Origin: Actinoplanes aureus | GTDB taxonomy: Bacteria; Actinomycetota; Actinomycetes; Mycobacteriales; Micromonosporaceae | Direction: 5' to 3' | Length of the DNA: 64,000 nucleotides | NCBI RefSeq assembly: GCF_015704865.1 | Contig: NZ_JADQTO010000004.1 | Coordinates: forward strand, 74,755-138,754 | Shown here: positions 44,988 through 53,677 of the stretch, piece by piece | How positions within the stretch are numbered: position 1 is the stretch's first letter | Layout: every line of letters begins with the position of its first letter | Notes under the pieces: generated by a model | What the model saw: only the letters and a program-made list of their open reading frames with translations | Told to the model about the DNA's origin: nothing | Database searches by the model: none | Translations under genes and position numbers: made by a program

Positions 44988-45758
44988 ATGAGTCTGCGTT
45001 CCCTGGTTTATTCCTTCTACGAGCGGCGCCTGGCCGGCAAGCTCGCCGGTAAGCCCGTGCCCCAGCACATCGGCGTCATGTGCGACGGTAACCGCCGGTG
45101 GGCCCGAGAGATGGGCTTCGTCGACCCCAACGACGGCCACCGGGTCGGCGCCACCCGGGTCAAGGAGCTGCTGACCTGGTGCGACCAGGCCGGCATCGAG
45201 CACGTCACGCTCTACCTGCTGGCCACCGACAATCTGCGCCGGCCGGCCACCGAGCTGGACCCGCTCGTCAAGATCATCGAGGATCTCGCCACCGAGCTGG
45301 CCGAGGACGGCAACCCGTGGCGGCTGCGCATGGTGGGCGCGCTCGACCTGCTGCCGGCCGGCACCGCGGCGATCCTCAAGGCCGCCCAGGAGAAGACCCG
45401 CGACCGCAGCGGCGGCGTGGAGGTCAACATGGCGGTCGGCTACGGCGGCCGGCGCGAGATCACCGACGCGGTGCGCTCCCTGCTCTACGAACACGCCGCG
45501 TCCGGCGGCACCCTCGAGGAACTCGCCGAGATCCTCGACGTCGAGCACATCGCCGAACACCTCTACACCCGCGGCCAGCCCGACCCCGACCTGGTCATCC
45601 GCACCAGCGGCGAGCAGCGCCTGTCCGGTTTCCTGCTCTGGCAGTCGGCGCACTCGGAGTTCTACTTCCACGACGCCAACTGGCCGGACTTCCGCCGGAT
45701 CGATTTCCTGCGCGCGCTGCGTTCCTACGGCAGCCGCCAGCGCCGTTACGGCGCATAG
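44988..45758 (+). CDS. Cis-prenyltransferase (short-chain Z-isoprenyl / polyprenyl diphosphate synthase)
   Basis: 256 residues from ATG 44988 (GTG 44985 possible). UppS-family motifs: MCDGNRRWAR with catalytic D33, GHRVG, DLVIRTSGEQRLSGFLLWQSAHSEFYF. Length and the MSLRSLVYSFYERRL N-terminus match Rv1086-type Z-farnesyl diphosphate synthases better than the longer UppS, though product length cannot be read. Feeds decaprenyl or undecaprenyl phosphate for wall synthesis. TACGCT (44974-44979) lies 5-8 nt upstream. Confidence 0.9.
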   Translation: MSLRSLVYSFYERRLAGKLAGKPVPQHIGVMCDGNRRWAREMGFVDPNDGHRVGATRVKELLTWCDQAGIEHVTLYLLATDNLRRPATELDPLVKIIEDLATELAEDGNPWRLRMVGALDLLPAGTAAILKAAQEKTRDRSGGVEVNMAVGYGGRREITDAVRSLLYEHAASGGTLEELAEILDVEHIAEHLYTRGQPDPDLVIRTSGEQRLSGFLLWQSAHSEFYFHDANWPDFRRIDFLRALRSYGSRQRRYGA

Positions 45759-46079
45759 ATTTTCCCGGTACGCGTCAACCGCGTCCCCAACCACAGCTAC
45801 GGGGTTCTCGCCGTGCCGCGCGGCCTCCGCCTGCCCTCCCGGCCCCAGCGCGGCCGCCGGGAAACACCACGACGTCGCGCTGCCGCGGTGCCGCAATCGC
45901 ACGGCAGTGTGCGGAATCCGGACCTTCACGCACAGCTCTTTCCCGGCGGCCGCGTTGGGGCCTTGCGCGACGCGTTGATCGCGTGGGCAGCAGGGGACGG
46001 ACCGGATTCGGCGTTACGGGCGGTCACGCGTACCGATGAAGGTGCGTCAGTGGACCGCGCACCTTGACCCGGGCGGGTT
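45759..46079. other. Stretch without a confident gene
   Basis: 321 bp between the cis-prenyltransferase and otsB stops. An 84-codon GTG frame at 45813-46067 on the + strand lacks an SD or a -10 at the right distance and has weak third-position GC, so I do not call it a gene. No clear terminator. Confidence 0.4.
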
Positions 46080-46886
46080 TCAGAAGCGGCGCAGGCCGTC
46101 GGTGAGGAAGGCGGCGACCGCGTCGGGCGAGTCCAGGGTGAGGTCGGCCGCGCTGGACACCTCGGCGCCGGTCTCCGGGTTGGCCACCGCGACGGCCATG
46201 CCGAAGAAGCCCGGGTCGACGGCCTCGCGCGCCCGCAGCGCGTCGAACGCCTTGATGTCGGACATGTCGTCACCGAAATACCAGGCGCAGCCGGCGTTGC
46301 GGACGCCCTCGGTGATGACCATGCCCTTGTCCTGGTCGACCGGCGGCTTCAGCTCGGCCACCATGCGGCCCCGCTGGATCCGCAGCCCGAGCCGCTCGGC
46401 CTGCTCGTGTGCCCAGCGCTCGACCGTCGCGGCCAGCTCGGGGGCGACCCGGTAGTGCAGGGCGACCGACAACCGCTTGTACTCCACCAGGATCTCGCCG
46501 GGCAGCTCGGCGCGGGCCTGCTCGGCCAGCCGCGCCATCGCCGGCACGAACTCCAGCGCGGCCGGCTCGGTGACCACCTCGCCGTCGTGCCACACCTCGA
46601 GCCCGTAGAGCCCGTAGAGGTCGACGTGCTCGAGCGTCTCGAAACGCGAGCGCAGGAAGCTGACCGGGCGGGCCGAGACGATCGCCACCCGGGCCACGAC
46701 CGTGGCCAGCCGCTCCAGGACGCCGAGCACGGCGGGCACCGGCTGGGACGCGTCCGGGTCGTCGGTGACGGGGGAGAGAACGCCGTCGAAATCGAAGAAG
46801 AAGGTGGTCACGGACGCGCGCTCGGCGGTGAACGCCCACGCCTCGTCGATGCTCAGCGGGTGTGTGGGACGTGCGGTCTCTGCCAC
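46080..46886 (-). CDS. otsB: Trehalose-6-phosphate phosphatase
   Basis: 268 residues from GTG 46886; TAGTCT (46894-46899, reverse) is 7 nt upstream: leaderless. HAD fold with FFFDFDGVLSPV (nucleophile D32, D34), VSARPVSFL, HYRVAPE and GDDMSDIKAF, the trehalose-phosphatase pattern. Produces trehalose for osmoprotection and mycolate or trehalose-lipid precursors. No otsA is adjacent. The frame continues upstream of 46886, but that is an artefact. Confidence 0.92.
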   Translation of the reverse strand: MAETARPTHPLSIDEAWAFTAERASVTTFFFDFDGVLSPVTDDPDASQPVPAVLGVLERLATVVARVAIVSARPVSFLRSRFETLEHVDLYGLYGLEVWHDGEVVTEPAALEFVPAMARLAEQARAELPGEILVEYKRLSVALHYRVAPELAATVERWAHEQAERLGLRIQRGRMVAELKPPVDQDKGMVITEGVRNAGCAWYFGDDMSDIKAFDALRAREAVDPGFFGMAVAVANPETGAEVSSAADLTLDSPDAVAAFLTDGLRRF

Positions 46887-47011
46887 GGAAGCCAGACTAC
46901 CCGCGGATGGTCGTCTTTTATGCGCGACGAATTCGCGTGCGTCGAGCGTCACCCGGGCGTGCCCGATTTTGCGCTCTACCGCAGGACGCGGTTGACCGCT
47001 AGCGTTTGAGT

Positions 47012-47298
47012 CATGGCAAGGGGCCATCCCTAGCCAGCCGGCCGGCCCGGACCTGCGACAACTGCGCCACAGGGCCCGCAATCCGACCCTGTGCAAGTGC
47101 CGGCGGCCGGAGGTGGCGGACCGCGGGCGGACCGGGTTGCACGCCCGCTGGAGCAGGCCTGTGACATCTCGCCGTACCGATGCCGGGACCCCCTCAAACC
47201 CGGCCGACGCAGTCTCCAGCAGCCGTGCCGGCGCGGGACGCCGTAAGTCCCGAGACCGGCACGCTGACGCAGAACCCGCCCCGGCAGGGCGGGTTTTT
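47012..47298 (+). ncRNA. Putative structured RNA/leader ending in an intrinsic terminator
   Basis: Ordered hairpins: 47015-47035 (GGC, AGGG stems); long-range 47038-47044 with 47104-47110 enclosing 47068-47074/47087-47093; 47182-47187/47199-47204 with a C-rich loop (five Cs); the compound 47225-47262; then terminator 47273-47298. A TAGCGT -10 (47000-47005) fits a +1 near 47012. It could be a small RNA or an attenuating leader of phoH; 6C RNA is one possibility because of the C-rich loop, but I cannot confirm any family. Confidence 0.5.
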
Positions 47299-48573
47299 GT
47301 TCTGGACACTTCGGTCCTGCTGTCCGACCCGGCGGCGTTTCGCCGGTTCACCGACCACGACGTGGTCATCCCGCTCGTGGTCATCTCCGAACTGGAGGGC
47401 AAGCGTCACCACCCCGAACTGGGCTGGTTCGCGCGGCAGTCGCTGCGCATGCTGGACGAGCTGCGGATCAAGCACGGCCGCCTCGACCAGCCGGTGCTCT
47501 GCAACGACGAGGGCGGCAGGCTGCGCGTCGAGTTGAACCACGCCGACCAGAGCGCGCTGCCGCACGGCTTCCGCGACGACTCGAACGACACCCGGATCCT
47601 CTCGGTGGCGCTCGGGCTCGCCGTGGAGGGCCGCGACGTCACGCTGGTCAGCAAGGACATGCCGCTGCGGGTCAAGGCCGCCTCGGTGGGTCTGACCGCC
47701 GACGAGTACCGGCACGGTCAGGCCAGCGATCCGACCTGGACCGGCATGGCCGACCTGGAGCTCTCCGAGGAGCAGGTGAGTGGCCTCTACTCCGGTGAGG
47801 AGCTGGAGGTGGAGGAGGCCGAGACGCTGCCCTGCCACACCGGCCTGGTGATCCACTCGCCGCGTGGTTCGGCGCTGGCCCGGGTGAACCCGGACAAGAC
47901 CGTCAAGCTGGTCCGCGGCGACCGCGACGCGTTCGGCCTGCGTGGCCGTTCCGCCGAGCAGCGGGTGGCGCTGGACATCCTGCTCGACGAGTCGATCGGG
48001 ATCGTGTCGCTGGGCGGGCGGGCCGGCACCGGCAAGTCGGCGCTGGCGCTCTGCGCCGGCCTCGAGGCGACGATGGAACGCAACCGCCACAAGAAGGTGG
48101 TCGTCTTCCGCCCGCTGTACGCGGTCGGCGGCCAGGAGCTCGGCTACCTGCCCGGCAGCGAGTCGGAGAAGATGTCGCCCTGGGCCCAGGCGGTCTTCGA
48201 CACGCTCGGCGCCGTGGTGCACGCCAACGTCGTCGAGGAGGTGCTGGCCCGCGGGATGCTCGAGGTCCTGCCGCTGACCCACATCCGGGGCCGCAGCCTG
48301 CACGACTCGTTCGTCATCGTCGATGAGGCGCAGTCGCTGGAGCGCAACGTGCTGCTCACCGTGCTGTCCCGGATCGGCCAGGGGTCCCGGGTCGTGCTCA
48401 CCCACGATGTCGCGCAGCGTGACAATCTGCGGGTCGGCCGGCACGACGGGGTGACCGCGGTGATCGAGGCGCTGAAGGGGCATCCGATCTTCGCCCATGT
48501 CACGCTGACCCGTTCGGAGCGGTCGCCGATCGCCGAGGTGGTCACCGACCTGCTGGAGGAGATCCCCCTGTGA
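47161..48573 (+). CDS. phoH2: PIN domain-PhoH ATPase (PhoH2-like)
   Basis: 470 residues from GTG 47161 (GGAG 7 nt upstream); GTG 47113 is possible. A PIN RNase domain ([12 protein letters not shown]49) is fused to a PhoH helicase-like ATPase (Walker [10 protein letters not shown] at 285-293, VIVDEAQSL). PhoH2 proteins unwind and cut RNA. Downstream of 47161 there is no ATG, GTG or TTG before the PIN domain, so the first codons overlap an intrinsic terminator (47273-47298). Either these are translated, suppressing the hairpin, or a non-standard start is used. Confidence 0.9.
   Translation: MTSRRTDAGTPSNPADAVSSSRAGAGRRKSRDRHADAEPAPAGRVFVLDTSVLLSDPAAFRRFTDHDVVIPLVVISELEGKRHHPELGWFARQSLRMLDELRIKHGRLDQPVLCNDEGGRLRVELNHADQSALPHGFRDDSNDTRILSVALGLAVEGRDVTLVSKDMPLRVKAASVGLTADEYRHGQASDPTWTGMADLELSEEQVSGLYSGEELEVEEAETLPCHTGLVIHSPRGSALARVNPDKTVKLVRGDRDAFGLRGRSAEQRVALDILLDESIGIVSLGGRAGTGKSALALCAGLEATMERNRHKKVVVFRPLYAVGGQELGYLPGSESEKMSPWAQAVFDTLGAVVHANVVEEVLARGMLEVLPLTHIRGRSLHDSFVIVDEAQSLERNVLLTVLSRIGQGSRVVLTHDVAQRDNLRVGRHDGVTAVIEALKGHPIFAHVTLTRSERSPIAEVVTDLLEEIPL
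47273..47298 (+). terminator. Intrinsic terminator inside the 5' part of phoH2
   Basis: A perfect 9-bp stem (47273-47281 with 47287-47295), 5-nt loop and five consecutive Ts (47294-47298): the clearest intrinsic terminator in the window. Confidence 0.8.
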
Positions 48574-48579
48574 GATGAC

Positions 48580-48648
48580 GCCAGCGCGAGTCTTTGTGCC
48601 GAAATGAAGTAGAAAGTCGTGTGACTAAAGTCACAAGACCGCGCTGGC
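48580..48648 (+). terminator. Nested hairpin after phoH2
   Basis: Outer stem GCCAGCGCG (48580-48588) pairs perfectly with 48640-48648; inner hairpin TGTGACT-AA-AGTCACA (48620-48635). No U run follows; a terminator or a structured element of the next gene's leader are both possible. Confidence 0.5.
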
Positions 48649-48812
48649 ATTTCACATCCACTTCACCTTGCGCCATGGTGTTCGGCGGGCACCTGGCCGA
48701 TCCACCGCAGGTGTGAGGCGGCGGCCGAAGGGTCGCGGGTGCTCGCGGCGCGGTCCACCGACAGTAACGGTGTGGACGCGCCGCGTCATTGCCCCCGACG
48801 AAGGGAATCTTC

Positions 48813-49514
48813 GTGAAGCGGCTCTGGAGCCGGCTCGGAGTTCGTGCTGCGTCCGTCAGTCTCCTCCTGGCCGGTCTGGTCGGTGGTGTCTACGTCGGGC
48901 AGACCCAGGACTTCGAGAAGCAGAGCGCCGAGACGGCGCTCGTCGTCCAGGCGAACGCGGACGAAATTCAGCTTCTGAAGGAGCGGCAGGCCGATCACGC
49001 CGCGGCTCGCGCCTACCGGAGCCAGGCGGAGGACGCGGCCGCCACCAAGGCGGCGGCCGAGGTCAAGGCGGCCGCCGGCAAGGCCCGGACGCTGGAGAAG
49101 AAGGCGATCGCCGAGGAAAAGAAGGCCGAGGAAGAGGCCGCGGCGAAAGAGGCCGAGGAGAACGGCGGGCCGGTGGAGTACACCGGGGAGATCCCGGCCT
49201 CCTGTGACGAGTACAGCGGCAGCCGCAAGATCGGTTGCGCCCTGATGCTCGACAAGGGTTTCAAGCTCGCCCAGTTCCCCTGCCTGGACAAGCTGTGGAA
49301 GAAGGAGAGTGGCTGGAACTACAAGGCCACCAACCGCAGCTCCGGGGCGTACGGGATCCCGCAGGCTCTGCCCGGCAGCAAGATGGCCTCGGCCGGCGAC
49401 GACTGGAAGACCAACCCGGCGACCCAGATCGAGTGGGGTCTCGGCTACATCAAGGGCCGCTACGGCTCACCCTGTGGCGCCTGGGAGCACTCACAGAACG
49501 TCGGCTGGTACTGA
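48813..49514 (+). CDS. Secreted transglycosylase-like protein with coiled-coil N-terminus
   Basis: 233 residues, GTG start with GAAGGGA SD. A signal-anchor (residues about 7-30) precedes an Ala/Glu/Lys-rich coiled coil (35-118) and a C-terminal lysozyme-like fold with catalytic E165 (KKESGWNY), AYGIPQALPGSKM and WGLGYIKGRYGSP. The family acts on peptidoglycan outside the membrane. Its 239-bp upstream region has strong hairpins; I checked for the c-di-AMP (ydaO) riboswitch seen before such genes in actinobacteria and did not recognise its conserved core. Confidence 0.85.
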   Translation: MKRLWSRLGVRAASVSLLLAGLVGGVYVGQTQDFEKQSAETALVVQANADEIQLLKERQADHAAARAYRSQAEDAAATKAAAEVKAAAGKARTLEKKAIAEEKKAEEEAAAKEAEENGGPVEYTGEIPASCDEYSGSRKIGCALMLDKGFKLAQFPCLDKLWKKESGWNYKATNRSSGAYGIPQALPGSKMASAGDDWKTNPATQIEWGLGYIKGRYGSPCGAWEHSQNVGWY

Positions 49515-49530
49515 ACCTGACGAACCTCGG

Positions 49531-49566
49531 AACGGGGCTGCGCGGCACGACGCGCGGCCCCGTTTT
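49531..49566 (+). terminator. Intrinsic terminator
   Basis: A 14-bp stem with one G-U pair, 6-nt loop and trailing TTTT, between the transglycosylase-like and protease genes. Confidence 0.8.
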
Positions 49567-49585
49567 GCTGTGATCAAATGTCGGT

Positions 49586-50377
49586 ATGGTCCGAAATGCC
49601 GCCTCGCTACTTCTGGCCGCCGCCACCGTCGCCGCGCTGCTGGGCTCGGCGCCCCTGCCCGCCCGGGCCGCCGACGGTGAGCGCCCGGTACGCGAGGTGG
49701 TCGGCGGCAAGGTGGCGACAGCCGGCAAATTCCCCTGGGTGGTCCGCCTCTCGATGGGCTGCGGCGGCACCCTGACCGCGCCGCAGGTGGTGCTCACCGC
49801 CGGGCACTGCGTCGGCGAGACCGGGCCGAACAAGGGGATCACCGTGACCGCGGGCGTCATCGACCTCAAATCCGACCGAGCGATCACCGTGAAGTCGGTC
49901 GAGGTGATCCGGGCCGACGACTTCATCACCGAGACCCGCGGTGACGACTGGGCGGTGGTCAAGCTCGAACGCCCGCTCAACCTGCCGACGATCGACCTGG
50001 CGGGGGACGGCACTCCGGACACCGGGACGTTCACGGTGATGGGCTGGGGGCAGACCCGGGAGAAGGCGCTGCGCCAATCACGCCGGCTGCACTACGCCAG
50101 CGTGCCCACCATCCCGGACGAGACGTGCGCGGTGGCGTACCGCAAGGCCGGCGTGGAGGTGGTCCGCGACGAGTCGATCTGCGCCGGCCGGCACGGCGTG
50201 GACACCTGTCAGGGGGACTCCGGCGGGCCGATGGTGCACCGGGAGAACGGGCGCTGGGTGCAGGTCGGCATCGTGAGCTGGGGCCTGGGATGCGCCCGGG
50301 ACGGCTATTTCGGCGTCTACACCCAGCTCGCCAAGTTCCGGCCGGCGATCCAGGAGGCCATCCGCAAACTGAGCTGA
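49586..50377 (+). CDS. Secreted trypsin-like serine protease (S1)
   Basis: 263 residues. Signal peptide of about 29 residues ending ARA, then REVVGGKVA activation-like site. Catalytic triad H74 (TAGHC), D121 (GDDWAVVKL) and S212 (GDSGGP); D206 at the base of S1 predicts Arg/Lys specificity. Disulfide cysteines are retained. An exported protease, perhaps active in nutrition or envelope processing. No SD; TCAAAT lies 6 nt upstream of ATG 49586, so it may be leaderless. Confidence 0.92.
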   Translation: MVRNAASLLLAAATVAALLGSAPLPARAADGERPVREVVGGKVATAGKFPWVVRLSMGCGGTLTAPQVVLTAGHCVGETGPNKGITVTAGVIDLKSDRAITVKSVEVIRADDFITETRGDDWAVVKLERPLNLPTIDLAGDGTPDTGTFTVMGWGQTREKALRQSRRLHYASVPTIPDETCAVAYRKAGVEVVRDESICAGRHGVDTCQGDSGGPMVHRENGRWVQVGIVSWGLGCARDGYFGVYTQLAKFRPAIQEAIRKLS

Positions 50378-50425
50378 CCCGCTTCCCGGGTGGCCGAGGG
50401 TGCGCGGCCCTGCCACCATCGGTGC

Positions 50426-51043
50426 ATGGGGTACGGGTGGCCGGCAGCGCGCGCGGACGAGGCGGCGAGGTTCGGGACGGACGCGTTCTACTCGTCGATC
50501 GGACGCGCCTTCGTGACCATGTGCGCGGTCATCCCGCTGCTCTTCCTGATCGAGGCGATCGACGTGGGCCTCGGCCCGGGCACGCTCGATCTGGCCGGCG
50601 GCATCATCCCGCGCCACATCGAGGGCGTGGACGGCATCCTGTTCAGCCCGTTCCTGCACTCCGGCTGGGACCACCTCTACGGCAACGCGGTGCCGCTGAT
50701 CCTGCTCGGCACGTTCGTGCTGGCCGGCGGCGCCCGCCGGGCGATCTGGTCGACCGTCGTGATCGTGCTGGTCACCGGCATCGGCGTGTGGTTCATCGGT
50801 GATCCGAGAAGCGTCGTGGTCGGCGCCAGTGGCGTGATCTTCGGATATCTCGGGTTGCTGCTGACCCGCGGCCTGGTCGAGCGCAGCTGGTGGAACTTCG
50901 GGGTGGCCGTGTTCATCGGGCTGCTCTACTGGTACCAGCTTTACGGCATCCTCCCCACCGACCCGCGGGTCTCCTGGCAGGGCCACCTGCTCGGCCTGAT
51001 CGGCGGCGTCATCGCCGCCGTGATGTTCCGCCGCAGGCGCTGA
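50426..51043 (+). CDS. Rhomboid-family intramembrane serine protease
   Basis: 205 residues from ATG 50426. Six transmembrane helices with the GASG nucleophile S135 (GASGVIFG), H187 (WQGHLLGLIGG) and N87, the Ser-His dyad and oxyanion partner of active rhomboids; HSGWDHLYGN forms the L1 loop region. It cleaves helices of membrane proteins. A small membrane protein gene follows after 2 nt. Confidence 0.88.
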   Translation: MGYGWPAARADEAARFGTDAFYSSIGRAFVTMCAVIPLLFLIEAIDVGLGPGTLDLAGGIIPRHIEGVDGILFSPFLHSGWDHLYGNAVPLILLGTFVLAGGARRAIWSTVVIVLVTGIGVWFIGDPRSVVVGASGVIFGYLGLLLTRGLVERSWWNFGVAVFIGLLYWYQLYGILPTDPRVSWQGHLLGLIGGVIAAVMFRRRR

Positions 51044-51045
51044 CG

Positions 51046-51360
51046 ATGACGTCCGACACCGCCCGCGGTACGCGAGCGATCGCCGGGTTCGGCACCGCGG
51101 TCGGCGTGCTCCTGTCCGCGGTTCTCGTCTTCGCGGTCGATGTGTTCGAGGGCCGGGGATGGCGGGACGGCGAGTACGTGTACCTGTTCGTCGTCTTCAG
51201 CGTCGCCGCCCTGGTCCTGGGAGGCCTGCTGGCGGTTCTGCCGCAATGGCGATCGTTCGGCAAGGGCCTGGCCATGGGCGGGCTGGTGGGCGTACTGGTC
51301 ATTCTCGCCGGGATCGTGCTCTTCTTCTTCCTGCTCGTCCGCGACGGCTTCGTGTGGTGA
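51046..51360 (+). CDS. Small three-helix membrane protein
   Basis: 104 residues from ATG 51046, 2 nt after the rhomboid stop, so probably co-translated. Three hydrophobic helices (about 14-32, 44-64, 75-96). Unrecognised family. A 17-bp tandem duplication covers its last codons and stop (51346-51391). Confidence 0.65.
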   Translation: MTSDTARGTRAIAGFGTAVGVLLSAVLVFAVDVFEGRGWRDGEYVYLFVVFSVAALVLGGLLAVLPQWRSFGKGLAMGGLVGVLVILAGIVLFFFLLVRDGFVW

Positions 51361-51391
51361 CCGGCTTCGTGTGGTGACCGGCTTGGTGACC
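51346..51391. repeat. 17-bp tandem duplication over a stop codon
   Basis: The unit 51346-51362 is repeated exactly at 51363-51379 and partly at 51380-51391 with a 5-nt deletion. It contains the final codons and TGA of the small membrane protein. Confidence 0.75.
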
Positions 51392-51422
51392 GGCAGGCCC
51401 GCCCGCCGGGCGGACCTGCCGG
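51390..51422. terminator. Bidirectional terminator before glpX
   Basis: Stem of 8 bp, one mismatch, then 6 bp around a 3-nt loop, followed by TT; between convergent genes. Confidence 0.7.
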
Positions 51423-51426
51423 TTGA

Positions 51427-52452
51427 TCAGCCGAGCGGGACCGTCGGCAGGTGGCCGTCGAAGTCGACGGCGGAGTAAAGCGCCAGCTTCTCCAGGCGGT
51501 GGTAGGAGTCGATGACGCGGATCGTGCCGCTCTTGGAACGCATCACGATCGATTGGGTGTGCGCACCGCCGGCGCGGTAGCGGACGCCCTTCAGCAGGTC
51601 GCCGGAGGTCACGCCGGTGGCCACGAAGAAGCAGTTGTCGCCGGTGACCAGGTCGTCGGTGGTCAGGACCCGGTCGAGGTCGTGGCCGCCGGCCAGCGCC
51701 TTCTCACGTTCCGCGTCGTCGCGCGGCCAGAGCTTCGCCTGGATCATGCCGCCGAGACACTTGAGGGCGCAGGCGGCGGTGATGCCTTCCGGCGTGCCGC
51801 CGATGCCCATCAGCACGTCGACGTCGGATTCGAGGCGGGCCGCCGAGATGGCGCCGGCGATGTCGCCGTCGGAGATGAACTTGATATTCGCGCCGGCCTG
51901 CCGCACCTCCTCGACCAGCTTGGCGTGACGCGGACGGTCCAGGATGCACACCGTGACGTCGGAGACGCTGGACCGCTTCGCCTTGGCGATGCGGCGCAGG
52001 TTCTCGGTGACGCCGGCGTCGATGTCGACGACGTCCGCACAGTCCGGGCCGACGGCGATCTTGTCCATGTAGAAGACCGCGCTCGGGTCGAACATGGCGC
52101 CGCGCTCGGCGACCGCGAGCACCGCCACCGCGCCCGGCATGCCCTTGCTCATCAGCGTGGTGCCGTCGACCGGGTCGACCGCGACGTCCACCTCCGGGCC
52201 GGTGCCGTCACCGACCTGCTCGCCGTTGAAGAGCATCGGCGCTTCGTCCTTCTCGCCCTCGCCGATGACGACGACACCGCGCATCTGGATCGAGTTGATG
52301 AGCTTGCGCATGGCATCGACGGCGGCACCGTCACCGCCGTTCTTGTCGCCACGGCCGACCCAGCGGCCGGCCGCCATCGCGGCGGCTTCGGTCACACGGA
52401 CCAGGTCGAGGGCGATGTTGCGGTCGAGGTCCTGGGGGACTCGGGCGGGCAC
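51427..52452 (-). CDS. glpX: Class II fructose-1,6-bisphosphatase
   Basis: 341 residues from GTG 52452 with AGGAGG SD; upstream in-frame residues are rejected. GlpX motifs: [33 protein letters not shown] (metal) and [18 protein letters not shown]. Hydrolyses fructose-1,6-bisphosphate to fructose-6-phosphate in gluconeogenesis. The divergent DUF4245 gene follows the order of glpX-Rv1100 in M. tuberculosis. Confidence 0.96.
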   Translation of the reverse strand: MPARVPQDLDRNIALDLVRVTEAAAMAAGRWVGRGDKNGGDGAAVDAMRKLINSIQMRGVVVIGEGEKDEAPMLFNGEQVGDGTGPEVDVAVDPVDGTTLMSKGMPGAVAVLAVAERGAMFDPSAVFYMDKIAVGPDCADVVDIDAGVTENLRRIAKAKRSSVSDVTVCILDRPRHAKLVEEVRQAGANIKFISDGDIAGAISAARLESDVDVLMGIGGTPEGITAACALKCLGGMIQAKLWPRDDAEREKALAGGHDLDRVLTTDDLVTGDNCFFVATGVTSGDLLKGVRYRAGGAHTQSIVMRSKSGTIRVIDSYHRLEKLALYSAVDFDGHLPTVPLG

Positions 52453-52552
52453 GGCGGCCTCCTCGCGACGTTGCGGGGTTGGATGGTTACCCGATCCTGG
52501 CATTAGAGGCCGCGCCAAGTCTCTGTTCAGCGACATGGTTAACAATGGGTTG

Positions 52553-53437
52553 GTGGAACCCGCATCGCCCCCGCAGTCCCAGCCCACCGTGCCGCAGCCT
52601 GCCGTGCCGCAGTCCGCCGGGCCGCAGTCCGCCGCTGACCCTGAACCCGCAGGCCGCGCCGAACCGGCCGCCGCCGGCGTGTCGGCGTCCGGTGATGGTC
52701 AGCAGGCTTCCAGCAGCGGGCCGGAGGGTGGCGGTGGGCCGCTTGCCGACGGCGGGCCGGAGGGTGGCGGTGGGCCGCTTGCCGGTAGTGGGCCGCTTGC
52801 CGACGGCGGGCCGGAAGGTGGCGGCGGGCCGGTTGCCGGTAGCGGGCCGGTCGCCGGCAGTGAGCGGGGCGCCGGCAGCGGGATGGTTGCCGGCAGCGGG
52901 GCGGTTGCCGCGCCGGCGGCGCCGCGGCTTGCCGCGCGGGAGGCTCGCCGGCCGCGTGACATGTTCCTCTCGCTGGCGGTCCTGCTGGTGCCGATCGCGC
53001 TGATGCTGACCTTCTACCGGGTGATGCTGGACGGCGACAAGCCGATCACGGTCGACCCGGCTCCCGCGTTCCAGCAGGCGTCGCAGGAGTTCGCCGTCGC
53101 GCAGCCCGCCGGGCTGGGCGACGACTGGCATGTCTCGTCGGCCACCGTCCGGCACGAGAACGGCGGGGTGACGCTGCGGATCGGTTACGTCGACCCGGAC
53201 GACGACCCGATCCTGATGGTGCAGAGCACGGTCCCGGCCGCCACCGTGGTCCCGGCGGAGGTCGGCAAGGAGGGCAAACGGATCGGCGCCTTCCGCACCG
53301 AGGAACGGACCTGGATGCGTTACTCCGGCCGGCCCGGCGAAACCGCCCTGATCTTCACCGAGACGAACCGGACGATCGTCATCGTCGGCAAGACCGACCA
53401 GAAGAACCTGGACACGCTCGCCGCCGCCCTGTCCTGA
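52553..53437 (+). CDS. DUF4245 single-pass membrane protein
   Basis: About 294 residues from GTG 52553 (ATG 52535 is possible). TAACAA at 52540-52545 is 7 nt before GTG 52553. Pro/Ala- and Gly-rich N-terminus with DNA-level repeats ([12 protein letters not shown] units), one transmembrane helix ([23 protein letters not shown]) and the extracytoplasmic DUF4245 domain ([20 protein letters not shown] to the end). Conserved glpX-partner family of unknown function. Confidence 0.8.
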   Translation: MEPASPPQSQPTVPQPAVPQSAGPQSAADPEPAGRAEPAAAGVSASGDGQQASSSGPEGGGGPLADGGPEGGGGPLAGSGPLADGGPEGGGGPVAGSGPVAGSERGAGSGMVAGSGAVAAPAAPRLAAREARRPRDMFLSLAVLLVPIALMLTFYRVMLDGDKPITVDPAPAFQQASQEFAVAQPAGLGDDWHVSSATVRHENGGVTLRIGYVDPDDDPILMVQSTVPAATVVPAEVGKEGKRIGAFRTEERTWMRYSGRPGETALIFTETNRTIVIVGKTDQKNLDTLAAALS

Positions 53438-53473
53438 CGGTCGCCGTCCCGGCCCGCCGCGCTGGGCCGAGCG

Positions 53474-53677
53474 CTACTGGTCGGTGCGGGCGGCCCGGGC
53501 CGCCTCGATGCGGTCGCGGGCGCCCTCCAGCCAGCGCTGGCAGACGTCGGCCAGTTTCTCGCCGCGCTCCCACAGCGCGAGGGAGTCCTCCAGACTGCCG
53601 CCGCCCTGCTCCAGCCGCTCGACCACGGTGGCCAGCTCCGTGCGGGCCTGCTCGTAGCTGAGGTCCTCGTCGCTCAT
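53474..53677 (-). CDS. xseB: Exodeoxyribonuclease VII small subunit
   Basis: 67 residues, ATG start overlapping the xseA stop (TGATG). LSYEQARTELATVVERLEQGGGSLEDSLALWERGEKLA is the conserved XseB helical hairpin that packs on XseA to degrade single-stranded DNA. Confidence 0.95.
   Translation of the reverse strand: MSDEDLSYEQARTELATVVERLEQGGGSLEDSLALWERGEKLADVCQRWLEGARDRIEAARAARTDQ

Noticed and set aside
45813..46067. Small GTG frame of 84 codons
   Set aside because: No SD, no -10 at the leaderless distance, mixed third-position GC; could be real but is unsupported.
48650..48812. ydaO (c-di-AMP) riboswitch upstream of the transglycosylase-like gene
   Set aside because: The conserved core segments I know were not found; only a partial resemblance at CCGACAGTAAC.
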